NCBI GenBank assembly: GCA_944320795.1
Contig: CALUIU010000034.1
Span: 1 to 35,523 of the forward strand
Source of the DNA: Candidatus Paraprevotella stercoravium
GTDB taxonomy: Bacteria; Bacteroidota; Bacteroidia; Bacteroidales; Bacteroidaceae
Length of the DNA: 35,523 bases
Direction: 5' to 3'
Shown piece by piece: positions 9,137 through 16,742 of the stretch (the stretch's first letter is position 1; every line of letters starts with the position of its first letter). The translations under genes were made by a program, and so were the position numbers. Below the pieces are notes generated by a model, which saw nothing but the letters and a program-made list of their open reading frames with translations, did not search any database and was not told the DNA's origin.

Positions 9137-10411
9137 TTATTTGTTACGAATAATGGTCTGAGCGCGGTCTGGACCTACGGAAAGAATGGTGATTGGAGTT
9201 TCCAATTCGTCTTCCAGGAACTGGATATAGTTCTTGAAGGCTTCCGGGAAGTCCTTTTCGTCGGTGATACCTGTCAGATCACATTGCCATCCAGGGATAT
9301 CTTTGTACACAGCCTCACAACCCTCTGTTTCAAACGGTACGTTTTCCAGAACAACACCATCTTTCTTATAAGCCACGCATGCTTTGATTGTTTCAAAACT
9401 GTCTAATACGTCACTCTTCATCATTACCAGCTGGGTTACGCCATTGATCATGATTGCATATTTTAAGGCTACCAGATCCACCCAGCCACAACGGCGGTTT
9501 CTTCCGGTAACTGCACCGTATTCGTGACCGATCTCACGGATCTTATCACCAGTTTCATCAAACAATTCAACAGGGAATGGACCTGAACCGACACGGGTGC
9601 TGTAAGCTTTGAAAATACCAAATACTTCTCCTACCTGTTTGGGACCAATACCCAATCCGGTGCAGACTCCTCCGCTGGTGGTATTTGATGAGCTGACAAA
9701 TGGATAAGTTCCATGATCAATATCCAACATAGTACCTTGAGCTCCTTCGGCCAATACACTCTTGCCTTCCTTGAGATATTGGTTGATTTCCACTTCTGTA
9801 TCCGTCAAAGGGAATGTGCTCATATAGCGGATGCCTTCCATCCAAGCTTTTTCTTCCTCAGTGATATCGTAATCCGTGAAGTTTAGATCTTTCAGAATCT
9901 GTTCATGTCTGGCTTTCAGCGTTTGATATTTGCTTTCAAAATTTTCCAGAATATCACCTACGCGTAAACCGATACGGCTGGCCTTGTCACTATAGGTCGG
10001 ACCGATTCCTTTTCCGGTGGTGCCTACCTTGTTTTTACCTTTTGCAGCTTCATAAGCACGGTCCAACACTCTGTGAGTCGGCAGAATCAAGTGAGCGCGC
10101 TTGCTGATATGAAGTCTTTTTTTCAGATCATATCCGGCATTTTCCAATTCCTTGGCTTCTGCCATAAACAAATCCGGGGCAATGACGCAACCGTTTCCGA
10201 TAATATTAATCTTGTCTTCTGCAAAGATTCCAGAAGGAATGGATCTAAGTACGAACTTTTTACCTTCGAAAATGATGGTATGACCGGCATTGGGGCCGCC
10301 GGCGAATCTGGCTACAACATCATATTGGGGAGTAAACACATCAACTACTTTTCCTTTGCCTTCGTCTCCAAACACAATTCCGAGAAGGGCATCTACTTTT
10401 CCTTTTTCCAT
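9137..10411 (-). CDS. purA: Adenylosuccinate synthetase
   Basis: 424 residues, the usual length. Joins IMP and aspartate using GTP, the first step from IMP to AMP, in the cytosol. The P-loop-like GDEGKGK near the N-terminus carries the catalytic Asp; FAGGPNAGHTI contains the conserved His; GTTGKGIGPTYSDKASR and GAQGTMLDIDHGTYPFVSSSNT are diagnostic. It starts 28 nt after the stop of the fur-like gene on the same strand, so the two are probably cotranscribed. No purine riboswitch was seen upstream. Confidence 0.96.
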   Translation of the reverse strand: MEKGKVDALLGIVFGDEGKGKVVDVFTPQYDVVARFAGGPNAGHTIIFEGKKFVLRSIPSGIFAEDKINIIGNGCVIAPDLFMAEAKELENAGYDLKKRLHISKRAHLILPTHRVLDRAYEAAKGKNKVGTTGKGIGPTYSDKASRIGLRVGDILENFESKYQTLKARHEQILKDLNFTDYDITEEEKAWMEGIRYMSTFPLTDTEVEINQYLKEGKSVLAEGAQGTMLDIDHGTYPFVSSSNTTSGGVCTGLGIGPKQVGEVFGIFKAYSTRVGSGPFPVELFDETGDKIREIGHEYGAVTGRNRRCGWVDLVALKYAIMINGVTQLVMMKSDVLDSFETIKACVAYKKDGVVLENVPFETEGCEAVYKDIPGWQCDLTGITDEKDFPEAFKNYIQFLEDELETPITILSVGPDRAQTIIRNK

Positions 10412-10439
10412 GTTGGATATTTATATTTTGCTGTTTATT

Positions 10440-10892
10440 TTATTTTTCCAATGCACATTTCGCACATATCCCATGCAACTGCAGTCTGAAAGTTTCGATT
10501 TTGAAATCAGGAATTCCCAAACTATATATTTGTGTGCTTATGTAATCCAACGGAATTAATTTGGTCATTCTGCAGTGATTGCAGATCAATTCTACCGTGT
10601 CGGAATTACCATACGCTTTACAATAGACCGTACAGTTTTTGTCCTTTATTTCATAAATAACATTTGCATCTAGTAAAATGCTGACACTATTGTATACAGT
10701 TGACCGGCAGATGTGTGTCTGTGGGAACAACTCTTGATGTTTTTTAAGAATATCTTCAATAGAAACTTTGTCATCCATTTGATAAATGGTTTTCAGTACC
10801 GTTTCGCGTTCTATTGTTTTTCTTAATCCTTTCTTTTCAATATAATCGAAAAGGCTATTTAAAGCTAGCTCGTCTACTTTCTTGGTTTGCAT
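10440..10892 (-). CDS. Fur-family transcriptional regulator with altered metal site
   Basis: 150 residues from ATG 10892. A longer frame from TTG 10916 is rejected because that TTG lies in the -7 box. The N-terminal winged helix (about 10-85) has the Fur recognition-helix pattern HICRSTVYNSVSIL. The C-terminal domain keeps both structural zinc pairs, C104/C107 and C143/C146. The usual HHxH motif just before the first CxxC, part of the regulatory metal site, is replaced by GNSDTVELIC. It may therefore sense iron, zinc or peroxide differently, or have lost metal sensing. Upstream partner of purA. Subfamily (Fur, Zur, PerR) cannot be assigned. Confidence 0.87.
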   Translation of the reverse strand: MQTKKVDELALNSLFDYIEKKGLRKTIERETVLKTIYQMDDKVSIEDILKKHQELFPQTHICRSTVYNSVSILLDANVIYEIKDKNCTVYCKAYGNSDTVELICNHCRMTKLIPLDYISTQIYSLGIPDFKIETFRLQLHGICAKCALEK

Positions 10893-10913
10893 AAAATGGG
10901 TTTTTCTTTGCAA

Positions 10914-10921
10914 CAAAGGTA
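10914..10921 (-). promoter_or_regulatory. -7 box of the fur-like/purA unit
   Basis: The minus strand reads TACCTTTG, an exact TAnnTTTG match, 21 nt before the ATG at 10892. No good TTTG -33 element is present at the right distance. Confidence 0.6.
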
Positions 10922-10983
10922 GTGCTTTTTAATGAAAGGAAGCATATCCCCTTCAAAAAAAACAGAAAAAAATGGCGGAATAG

Positions 10984-11580
10984 CTAATTTTTAAGTATTT
11001 CTTCAATTTCTTCTACCTTTTTCGGACTGACTTCCTCATATTTGATGAGCGCATTGGAAATGGCTTTTTTCAGGGCTCCTTCGGCTTGTCGGATGTTTGC
11101 TGCGGCCTGGTCCAGAAATTCATTCTCAGCCCGTTCATTCAGAGTGTTGCCTTTCATAAAAAGTCGTGCCAGTAACAGATAGCCACACAGTTGGAACATT
11201 TCTTCTTCACGTGCAATCCACTGGAACGCTTTTTCCGAAGCATAGGGCAGTTTCTGAAAGAGATTGATGACGGTGAGTTGGGCTATCTCGGGGGTAGGCA
11301 TGTCTTCTATCCAGATTTCCGCGATCTCAGGATAAAAAGATTCGACAGGCTGTAACATACCGGCCAAAATCTTACATTCCCGAATGTTTTCTTTCCAGAG
11401 AGCTTGTGCCAGCTCATGGTTAGGCTGGAATTCATTGGCAATGTTTTGAAGGCGTGGGAGCTCTATACCGAAATTCAATTTGTATTTCAGGCCATTTTCT
11501 CTCATGAAAGCCGACGCCACTCCATTCATGGAGAGGCGCAGCTCTTGTTTTATTTTTTTTATTTCTTCTGCTGTATTCAT
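10984..11580 (-). CDS. AlkD-like DNA alkylation repair family protein
   Basis: 198 residues from ATG 11580, 4 nt after the DPP III stop codon; the longer frame to 11643 lies inside the DPP III gene. All-alpha sequence with HEAT-like repeats and the segment NFGIELPRLQNIA, where AlkD-family proteins have G(V/I)..P.LR..A. That family (PF08713-type) contains base-excising alkylpurine glycosylases, but many Bacteroidota members are untested. Close coupling to DPP III implies shared transcription, not a shared pathway. A second, more canonical AlkD-like gene lies at 26666-27358. Confidence 0.65.
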   Translation of the reverse strand: MNTAEEIKKIKQELRLSMNGVASAFMRENGLKYKLNFGIELPRLQNIANEFQPNHELAQALWKENIRECKILAGMLQPVESFYPEIAEIWIEDMPTPEIAQLTVINLFQKLPYASEKAFQWIAREEEMFQLCGYLLLARLFMKGNTLNERAENEFLDQAAANIRQAEGALKKAISNALIKYEEVSPKKVEEIEEILKN

Positions 11581-11584
11581 GAAT

Positions 11585-13549
11585 TTATAATGTTGCATAG
11601 TCCTTGCTGTAGCGTAGCATCTGAGCGTCGTATGCTTCACCATAGCTGATTTGAATGTCCGTAATTTGGTTGCAATCGTCTACGACAGGAGTGTATACGG
11701 GATTAATGAAGCCTTTATACGGGGCCAGATTCAATTGTTTATACCGTGCCAGAATCTCCTGATGCAGAGAAGGGTCTATCTTGATTCCGTAGCGTTCAAC
11801 CAAGATACGTGCCGCTTCCAGATCCCCTTCGCTCTTAATGCGTTGTATTTCTGCAAGCTGTTTGCCGAAAATTTCTTTCAGTTTGGGATAGTTGTTTATC
11901 TGCACATAAGTTTTTCTGTTTCGGCATACAATTTCTATGACTTGTTCTTCCTTGCCCATTTCCAATGCCCAACGTGAGATGAGAGCCCGGTTTCTCATAT
12001 GGGCTTCTTCTATTTCCTTTCCGGGATTGATGCGGACAAGTTGAGTGAGCAGACCGTTCATCAGATAACCGTAATATTGCGCTTTATAGGCATTTTCGTC
12101 AGGAGTCAGTCCCAGTTCGGTCAGTTTGTCGTCTGCCAGATAATACAGTCCGAAGAGATCGGCACGGGCTTCTTCGATAGTGGCGCCATAGGCTTTTAAA
12201 CTGTCGGGGTCTACACCTGGAAGCAACTTGCCGCTACCATGGCCGAGGCATTCGTGCAAGTCGGTGTGCAGATCATCACAAATGTCTTCATATTTTTCCA
12301 TCAGTTCGAGAACTTCATGACTGATGACAAACTCTTCTTTAAAACCATTTCCTCGGGCTGCCTGGTTATAAGCGTGGGTCAGGTTTCCGATCGTGACACT
12401 TTTGCTGCCATGTTCTGCGCGGATCCAGTTGGAGTTTGGCAGATTGATGCCAATGGCACTGGCCGGGTAAAGATCACCGCCTAATATGGCTGCTTCAATA
12501 ACCTTGGCAGATACGCCCTGACAGTTTTCTTTTTTGAACTGACTGGCAACAGGAGAATGATCCTCGAACCACTGGGCGTTTTCGCTTAATTTTTGTGTTC
12601 TTTCTGTAGCAGCCTGATCTTTGAGGTTGACATAGCCTTCCCAACTGGCTTTCATACCCAGTGGATCGCCATAGGTTTCAATAAATCCGTTGGTGAAATC
12701 AATAAACCCTTCCTGTTCCTGAATCCAAAGTATGCTGTACTCGTCGAATGTTCTTAAATCCCCGGTTTTGTAGAACTCTATCAACTTCTGGATAACTTCC
12801 TGTTGTTTGGGGTTTTCAGCGACTTCGACTGCCTTTTCAAGCCAGAATACGATTTTTTCTATAGCTTTTCCATACATGCCGTTTATTTTCCATACTTCTT
12901 CGCAGATGGTGCCGTTTTTGCGTACCAGTTGGCTGTTCAGACCATACATGACCGGGTGCGGATCCTGTTGCCGGTTCTTCATTTTCTGATAAAACTCTTC
13001 CGCCTCTTTTTGGGTGATCCCTTCTGCGTAATAATTACATGCTGAAGTCAGCAGCAGGTCTTCACCATCAGCCTGATTTACCCGTTTGGGCATAATGGCT
13101 GGGTTAAAGATTACCGGTGCGATTTCTTCCCATAAATCTTCAGCATTTTGTCCTGCCTGAAGCGGAAGTTTTTCCGGGTTGATTTTCAGTAAGGCTTCTT
13201 TTAGAAATGTTTCGCTGAAGTTTGCCGGAAATTTGTCACAGCCATAATGATGGTGAATACCATTGGAAAACCATATTCTTTTCAGGTATACGGTCAGTTC
13301 CTGAAAATCATGATCGTTTCTGTTGCCGGTATATTCTGTGTAAACCGCTTCCAGGGTCTTACGGATTTTCAGATTGAACTTACCGTTTTGGTCCCAAAGG
13401 ATGTCACGCCCGTATAGGGCGGCCTGTGAAAGGAAGTATACCAGTTTCTTTTGCTTTAGAGTCAGCTTCTCAAAACCGTCTACGCGGTATCTTAACAGTT
13501 GCAGATCTGCAAAACGCTCGTCGCAGTATGAAAAATCTGTAGTATTCAT
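11585..13549 (-). CDS. Dipeptidyl peptidase III (M49 zinc exopeptidase)
   Basis: 654 residues. Removes dipeptides from the N-terminus of short peptides. The family motif HExxGH is present as HECLGH: H432 and H437 bind zinc, E433 is catalytic, and E460 in IEEARAD is the third ligand. The unusual Cys in the motif (C434) is also known from the Bacteroides thetaiotaomicron enzyme. There is no signal peptide, and an in-frame stop six codons upstream of ATG 13549 rules out an N-terminal extension, so it is cytosolic. The AlkD-like gene follows after 4 nt. Useful for peptide catabolism in an amino-acid-fermenting gut bacterium. Confidence 0.93.
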   Translation of the reverse strand: MNTTDFSYCDERFADLQLLRYRVDGFEKLTLKQKKLVYFLSQAALYGRDILWDQNGKFNLKIRKTLEAVYTEYTGNRNDHDFQELTVYLKRIWFSNGIHHHYGCDKFPANFSETFLKEALLKINPEKLPLQAGQNAEDLWEEIAPVIFNPAIMPKRVNQADGEDLLLTSACNYYAEGITQKEAEEFYQKMKNRQQDPHPVMYGLNSQLVRKNGTICEEVWKINGMYGKAIEKIVFWLEKAVEVAENPKQQEVIQKLIEFYKTGDLRTFDEYSILWIQEQEGFIDFTNGFIETYGDPLGMKASWEGYVNLKDQAATERTQKLSENAQWFEDHSPVASQFKKENCQGVSAKVIEAAILGGDLYPASAIGINLPNSNWIRAEHGSKSVTIGNLTHAYNQAARGNGFKEEFVISHEVLELMEKYEDICDDLHTDLHECLGHGSGKLLPGVDPDSLKAYGATIEEARADLFGLYYLADDKLTELGLTPDENAYKAQYYGYLMNGLLTQLVRINPGKEIEEAHMRNRALISRWALEMGKEEQVIEIVCRNRKTYVQINNYPKLKEIFGKQLAEIQRIKSEGDLEAARILVERYGIKIDPSLHQEILARYKQLNLAPYKGFINPVYTPVVDDCNQITDIQISYGEAYDAQMLRYSKDYATL

Positions 13550-13574
13550 GAAATCGGATATATATTAGTACTGT

Positions 13575-13610
13575 AAAAGGGATAAAACCTGAATCAGGTT
13601 TATCCCTTTT
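13575..13610 (-). terminator. Terminator of the AraC-type regulator gene
   Basis: Arms 13575-13592 and 13594-13610 are complementary over 17 pairs with one bulged A. The minus strand leaves the stem as CCCTTTTAC. It separates the regulator gene from DPP III. The outer A/T pairs make it able to work on either strand. Confidence 0.75.
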
Positions 13611-13619
13611 CTGATAAAA

Positions 13620-14051
13620 TTATGCTTTGATATTTTCTTTAGCCATGTGGTTTATGCGGTAGCTTCTCGGTGTAATGCCGTTTAATTTATAGAAAGCCGC
13701 ATAAAACGATTGTCGGTTGGCAAATCCTACCATGGCTGATATCTCTTCCATGGTTTTGTCCATATAGCGTTTGTCTACAAGCAGGTATTGCGCATCTTTT
13801 ATGCGGTACTCGTTGACAAGGCTTGAATAGTTTTGACCAAAGCGAATGTTAACAACGGCACTGATGTAGCGGGTGTTGGTACTTAATTCCTCTGCCATCT
13901 TTTTAGCCGAATAATCGGGGTCTTTGTACTTTTTCTGTACGACGAAGATATGCAAGATCTTCTCGTAAAGTTCATCTACCAATTCAGCCCTTACTAAAGA
14001 GCGGTAGGCTGCATTCTTTTCTTTTTTTTCCGTCAAATTATACTTTCCCAT
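13620..14051 (-). CDS. AraC-family DNA-binding protein without sensor domain
   Basis: 143 residues: a basic N-terminal tail (about 1-40) and a single AraC-type double helix-turn-helix domain (about 45-135). The second HTH reads MEEISAMVGFANRQSFYAAFYKLNGITPRSYR, a clear match to the AraC signature. There is no ligand-binding or receiver domain, so it resembles the DNA-binding part of larger regulators; control could come from expression level or a partner protein. It is transcribed divergently from recQ. Targets unknown. Confidence 0.88.
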   Translation of the reverse strand: MGKYNLTEKKEKNAAYRSLVRAELVDELYEKILHIFVVQKKYKDPDYSAKKMAEELSTNTRYISAVVNIRFGQNYSSLVNEYRIKDAQYLLVDKRYMDKTMEEISAMVGFANRQSFYAAFYKLNGITPRSYRINHMAKENIKA

Positions 14052-14080
14052 ACTTCCTATTTATATTACTCAAAAATAAA

Positions 14081-14088
14081 ATCACATT
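14081..14088 (-). promoter_or_regulatory. -7 box of the AraC-type gene
   Basis: The minus strand reads TATTTTTG, an exact TAnnTTTG match, 29 nt before the ATG (14051). A TTTC lies about 20 nt further upstream as a possible -33 element. Confidence 0.6.
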
Positions 14089-14199
14089 CGGTATTAAAGA
14101 AAAGCCTATATGATTTTATTAACGTTACAAGATAAGGCAAAATTCGCTTTTTTTTCTTATTCGTACAAATTTTTCTCTCTTTTTAATGACAAAAAAAGT

Positions 14200-14207
14200 T
14201 AACTTTG
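14200..14207 (+). promoter_or_regulatory. -7 box of recQ
   Basis: TAACTTTG, an exact TAnnTTTG match, 31 nt before the recQ ATG. The -33 region is only T-rich. Confidence 0.65.
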
Positions 14208-14238
14208 CATTCGCTAATATAAATCGAACCGTTTTTGC

Positions 14239-16065
14239 ATGTATCAAACACTGAAAAAATACTTTGGATATGATATGTTCCGACCTCAGCAGGAAGAGAT
14301 TATAAAGAGTATCCTGGCCAAAAATGATACTTTGGTACTGATGCCTACCGGGGGAGGAAAAAGCTTATGTTATCAGATTCCGGCCTTAATGCAACCTGGT
14401 ACAGCCGTAGTGGTATCTCCCCTGATTTCTTTAATGAAGGATCAGGTAGAATCTTTATTGGAGAGCGGGATATATGCCGCGGCATTAAATAGCAACAATA
14501 CGGAACAGGAGGCGTTCAATATTCGTAGGGATTGCATCTCCGGCAAAGTTAGAATTCTTTACATTTCTCCGGAACGCTTATTGTCCGAAATTCCTTTTTT
14601 ATTGAAATCTATGCAGATTTCCTTATTTGCTGTTGATGAGGCTCACTGTATTTCTCAGTGGGGGCATGATTTCCGTCCGGAATATACACAACTTAAAGTT
14701 TTGCATCAGTATTTTCCTGGGGTTCCGGTTATAGCGTTGACCGCAACAGCAGATCGGGTGACGCGTGAAGATATTATTTTGCAGTTAGGCTTGGTCACTC
14801 CCAAAATTTTCATTTCGTCTTTTGATCGTCCGAATTTAAGTTTGTCAGTAAAAAAAGGACTGAAAAAGAAAGAAAAGCAATTGGCCATTCTGAATTTTCT
14901 GTCGAAATATGAAAATGATTGCGGTATTATTTATTGCATGAGCCGTAAGGCGACCGAAGAGGTGGCAGCCTGGCTTCAGGAGCATGGCTTTAGTGTGGCT
15001 GTATATCATGCGGGGCTTTCTGCCGAGGAACGTAATTTCACGCAAGAGGAATTTTTGAAGGACCGTATTCAAGTGATTTGTGCTACTGTGGCTTTCGGTA
15101 TGGGAATCAACAAATCGAATGTACGTTATGTCATTCATTATAATCTTCCGAAAAGTATCGAATGCTTTTATCAGGAAATAGGCCGGGCAGGGCGTGACGG
15201 GATGCCTGCCGATACCTTGTTATTCTATTCTTATGGAGATCTGGCACAGCTTACCCGGTTTGCAGAAGAAAGCGGTCAGCAGAGCATGAATAAGGAACGC
15301 CTGCAGCGTATGCAAGAGTATGCTGAGGCTTCGGTATGCCGCAGACGTATCTTATTGAATTATTTTGGGGAGCAGAGCGCGCATGATTGTGGCAATTGTG
15401 ATGTGTGCCGTAATCCTCCCTTGCGTTTTGACGGAACGGTATTGGTTCAGAAAGCGCTGAGTGCCATCATGCGCACCGGACAACAGATTGGTTTTCATCT
15501 GGTTGTAGACATTTTGCGGGGAAATCATACTCAGGAAGTTATCCAGCGCGGGTATGACACATTGAAAACCTTTGGAGCCGGTCATGATGTTCCGGCACGT
15601 CATTGGCATGATTATTTATTGCAGATGTTGCAGTTGGGCTTTCTGGAGATTGACTATAAGGAAAATCTTCATCTGAAGATTACGGCGGCCGGTTCTCAAG
15701 TATTGTATGGTAAGGCGACGGCTACGCTTGCTCAGATCCGTGAGGAGGCGGTATCGGTCCGTGTCCGGAAAAACAAAACGGCTGCTGTGCCCCGAAAGGC
15801 CGGAGAGCCGTTGTTGGTCAGGCATGTCTTTGGAGAAGAAGGGCAGGGCGACAAGCTGTTTGAGGCATTACGCACACTGCGTAAAAAACTGGCTGATGAA
15901 CAAGGTTTTCCGCCATATATCATAATGTCGGACCAAACCTTGCATTTATTGTGCAGTATCAAACCGACCAGTGTAGAAGCATTTGGTATGGTCAGTGGTA
16001 TCAGTGATTTTAAAAAACAAAAGTACGGAGAAGAATTTGTAACTCTTATCCGTACTTTCGTATAA
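14239..16065 (+). CDS. recQ: ATP-dependent DNA helicase RecQ
   Basis: 608 residues. 3'-5' helicase for recombination and stalled-fork repair. Motif 0 is FRPQQ at 14-18, Walker A TGGGKS with K41, DEAH box at 133-136 followed by CISQWGHDFRP (the RecQ aromatic-rich loop), and motif VI QEIGRAGRDG. The zinc-binding RQC part has C367, C384, C387 and C390, followed by a winged helix. An HRDC domain occupies about 532-605. All canonical domains are present, so this is a full RecQ. Divergent from the AraC-type gene, convergent with the amidase gene. Confidence 0.96.
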   Translation: MYQTLKKYFGYDMFRPQQEEIIKSILAKNDTLVLMPTGGGKSLCYQIPALMQPGTAVVVSPLISLMKDQVESLLESGIYAAALNSNNTEQEAFNIRRDCISGKVRILYISPERLLSEIPFLLKSMQISLFAVDEAHCISQWGHDFRPEYTQLKVLHQYFPGVPVIALTATADRVTREDIILQLGLVTPKIFISSFDRPNLSLSVKKGLKKKEKQLAILNFLSKYENDCGIIYCMSRKATEEVAAWLQEHGFSVAVYHAGLSAEERNFTQEEFLKDRIQVICATVAFGMGINKSNVRYVIHYNLPKSIECFYQEIGRAGRDGMPADTLLFYSYGDLAQLTRFAEESGQQSMNKERLQRMQEYAEASVCRRRILLNYFGEQSAHDCGNCDVCRNPPLRFDGTVLVQKALSAIMRTGQQIGFHLVVDILRGNHTQEVIQRGYDTLKTFGAGHDVPARHWHDYLLQMLQLGFLEIDYKENLHLKITAAGSQVLYGKATATLAQIREEAVSVRVRKNKTAAVPRKAGEPLLVRHVFGEEGQGDKLFEALRTLRKKLADEQGFPPYIIMSDQTLHLLCSIKPTSVEAFGMVSGISDFKKQKYGEEFVTLIRTFV

Positions 16066-16069
16066 TCGG

Positions 16070-16105
16070 TACAGGGGCGCGTTAATGCGGCTCCTGTATT
16101 TTTTT
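16070..16105 (+). terminator. recQ terminator overlapping the amidase stop codon
   Basis: The stem TACAGGGGC (16070-16078) pairs with 16090-16098 (one G-T pair), with further GC pairs inside, and a T7 run (16099-16105) follows. The T run runs into the amidase stop codon (16104-16106, minus strand). A second 10-bp hairpin (16020-16029 with 16049-16058) lies in the last recQ codons. Confidence 0.8.
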
Positions 16106-16742
16106 ATTCATCCAGTGAGTTCAGGTATTGCTTTACGGCCTGATATATGCAATAGGCCAGTTTCCGGCGTCCTCTTCTGGATTTCATATATTTTTCTTCT
16201 TTGGCATTTGAAATAAATCCTACCTCAGTCAGCACGGCCGGCATATTGGTATTTCTCAATACGGCAAAATTGGCTTTTTTTACGCCCCGGTTTTTTCTTT
16301 TAGCCCGTTCGGTATATTCTTTTTGAATGAGACGGGCCAGCTTCAGACTCCATGGATTATGTCGCTTGCTCCATACAAAAGTCTCTGTTCCTTCAGCGTA
16401 TCCGCGGGCGGAATTGGCATGGATGGAGATGAAGAGATCCGCTTCGCAGAAATTGGCAAAATTGGCTCTTTCGTTCAGAGAAATAAATTCGTCCCGTTCT
16501 CGGGTTAGAATCACGTCTACGCCCCGAGTACGTCTGCGGATATATTTTTCCGCTCTTTTGGCAATTTTCAGGGTGACTTCCTTTTCCTGTATTTTTCGTC
16601 CGGCAGCTCCCTGATCTTTACCGCCGTGTCCGGCATCAATTACAATTTTAAATCTTTCCCGGGCTTGTGTTGGCAGGGGTAAAGCAAATAGCGGAACAAT
16701 CAGTGCCCATACTATTCCGTATAAATACAAGACCTGTTTCAT
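16104..16742 (-). CDS. N-acetylmuramoyl-L-alanine amidase (Amidase_3)
   Basis: 212 residues from ATG 16742. Start chosen because it gives a signal peptide (hydrophobic segment about 4-23, cut near TQA-R) and because ATGA overlaps the stop of the upstream gene. Cuts the lactyl-amide bond between glycan and peptide in peptidoglycan. Zinc ligands: H39 in DAGHGG, E53 in QEKE, H108 in SIHAN. Catalytic E173 lies in TEVGFISN. It is a minimal AmiC-like catalytic domain with no AMIN, SPOR or LysM domain, so localisation must come from elsewhere. Four-nt overlap with the coiled-coil gene implies translational coupling. Confidence 0.92.
   Translation of the reverse strand: MKQVLYLYGIVWALIVPLFALPLPTQARERFKIVIDAGHGGKDQGAAGRKIQEKEVTLKIAKRAEKYIRRRTRGVDVILTRERDEFISLNERANFANFCEADLFISIHANSARGYAEGTETFVWSKRHNPWSLKLARLIQKEYTERAKRKNRGVKKANFAVLRNTNMPAVLTEVGFISNAKEEKYMKSRRGRRKLAYCIYQAVKQYLNSLDE

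Noticed and set aside
10893-10916. TTG start adding eight residues to the Fur-family protein
   Set aside because: The TTG lies at the end of TACCTTTG, the promoter -7 box, so it would not be in the transcript.
11581-11643. Longer AlkD-like frame starting inside the DPP III gene
   Set aside because: ATG 11580 sits 4 nt after the DPP III stop and starts the conserved part; the extra residues read Arg/Cys-rich noise from the DPP III coding sequence.
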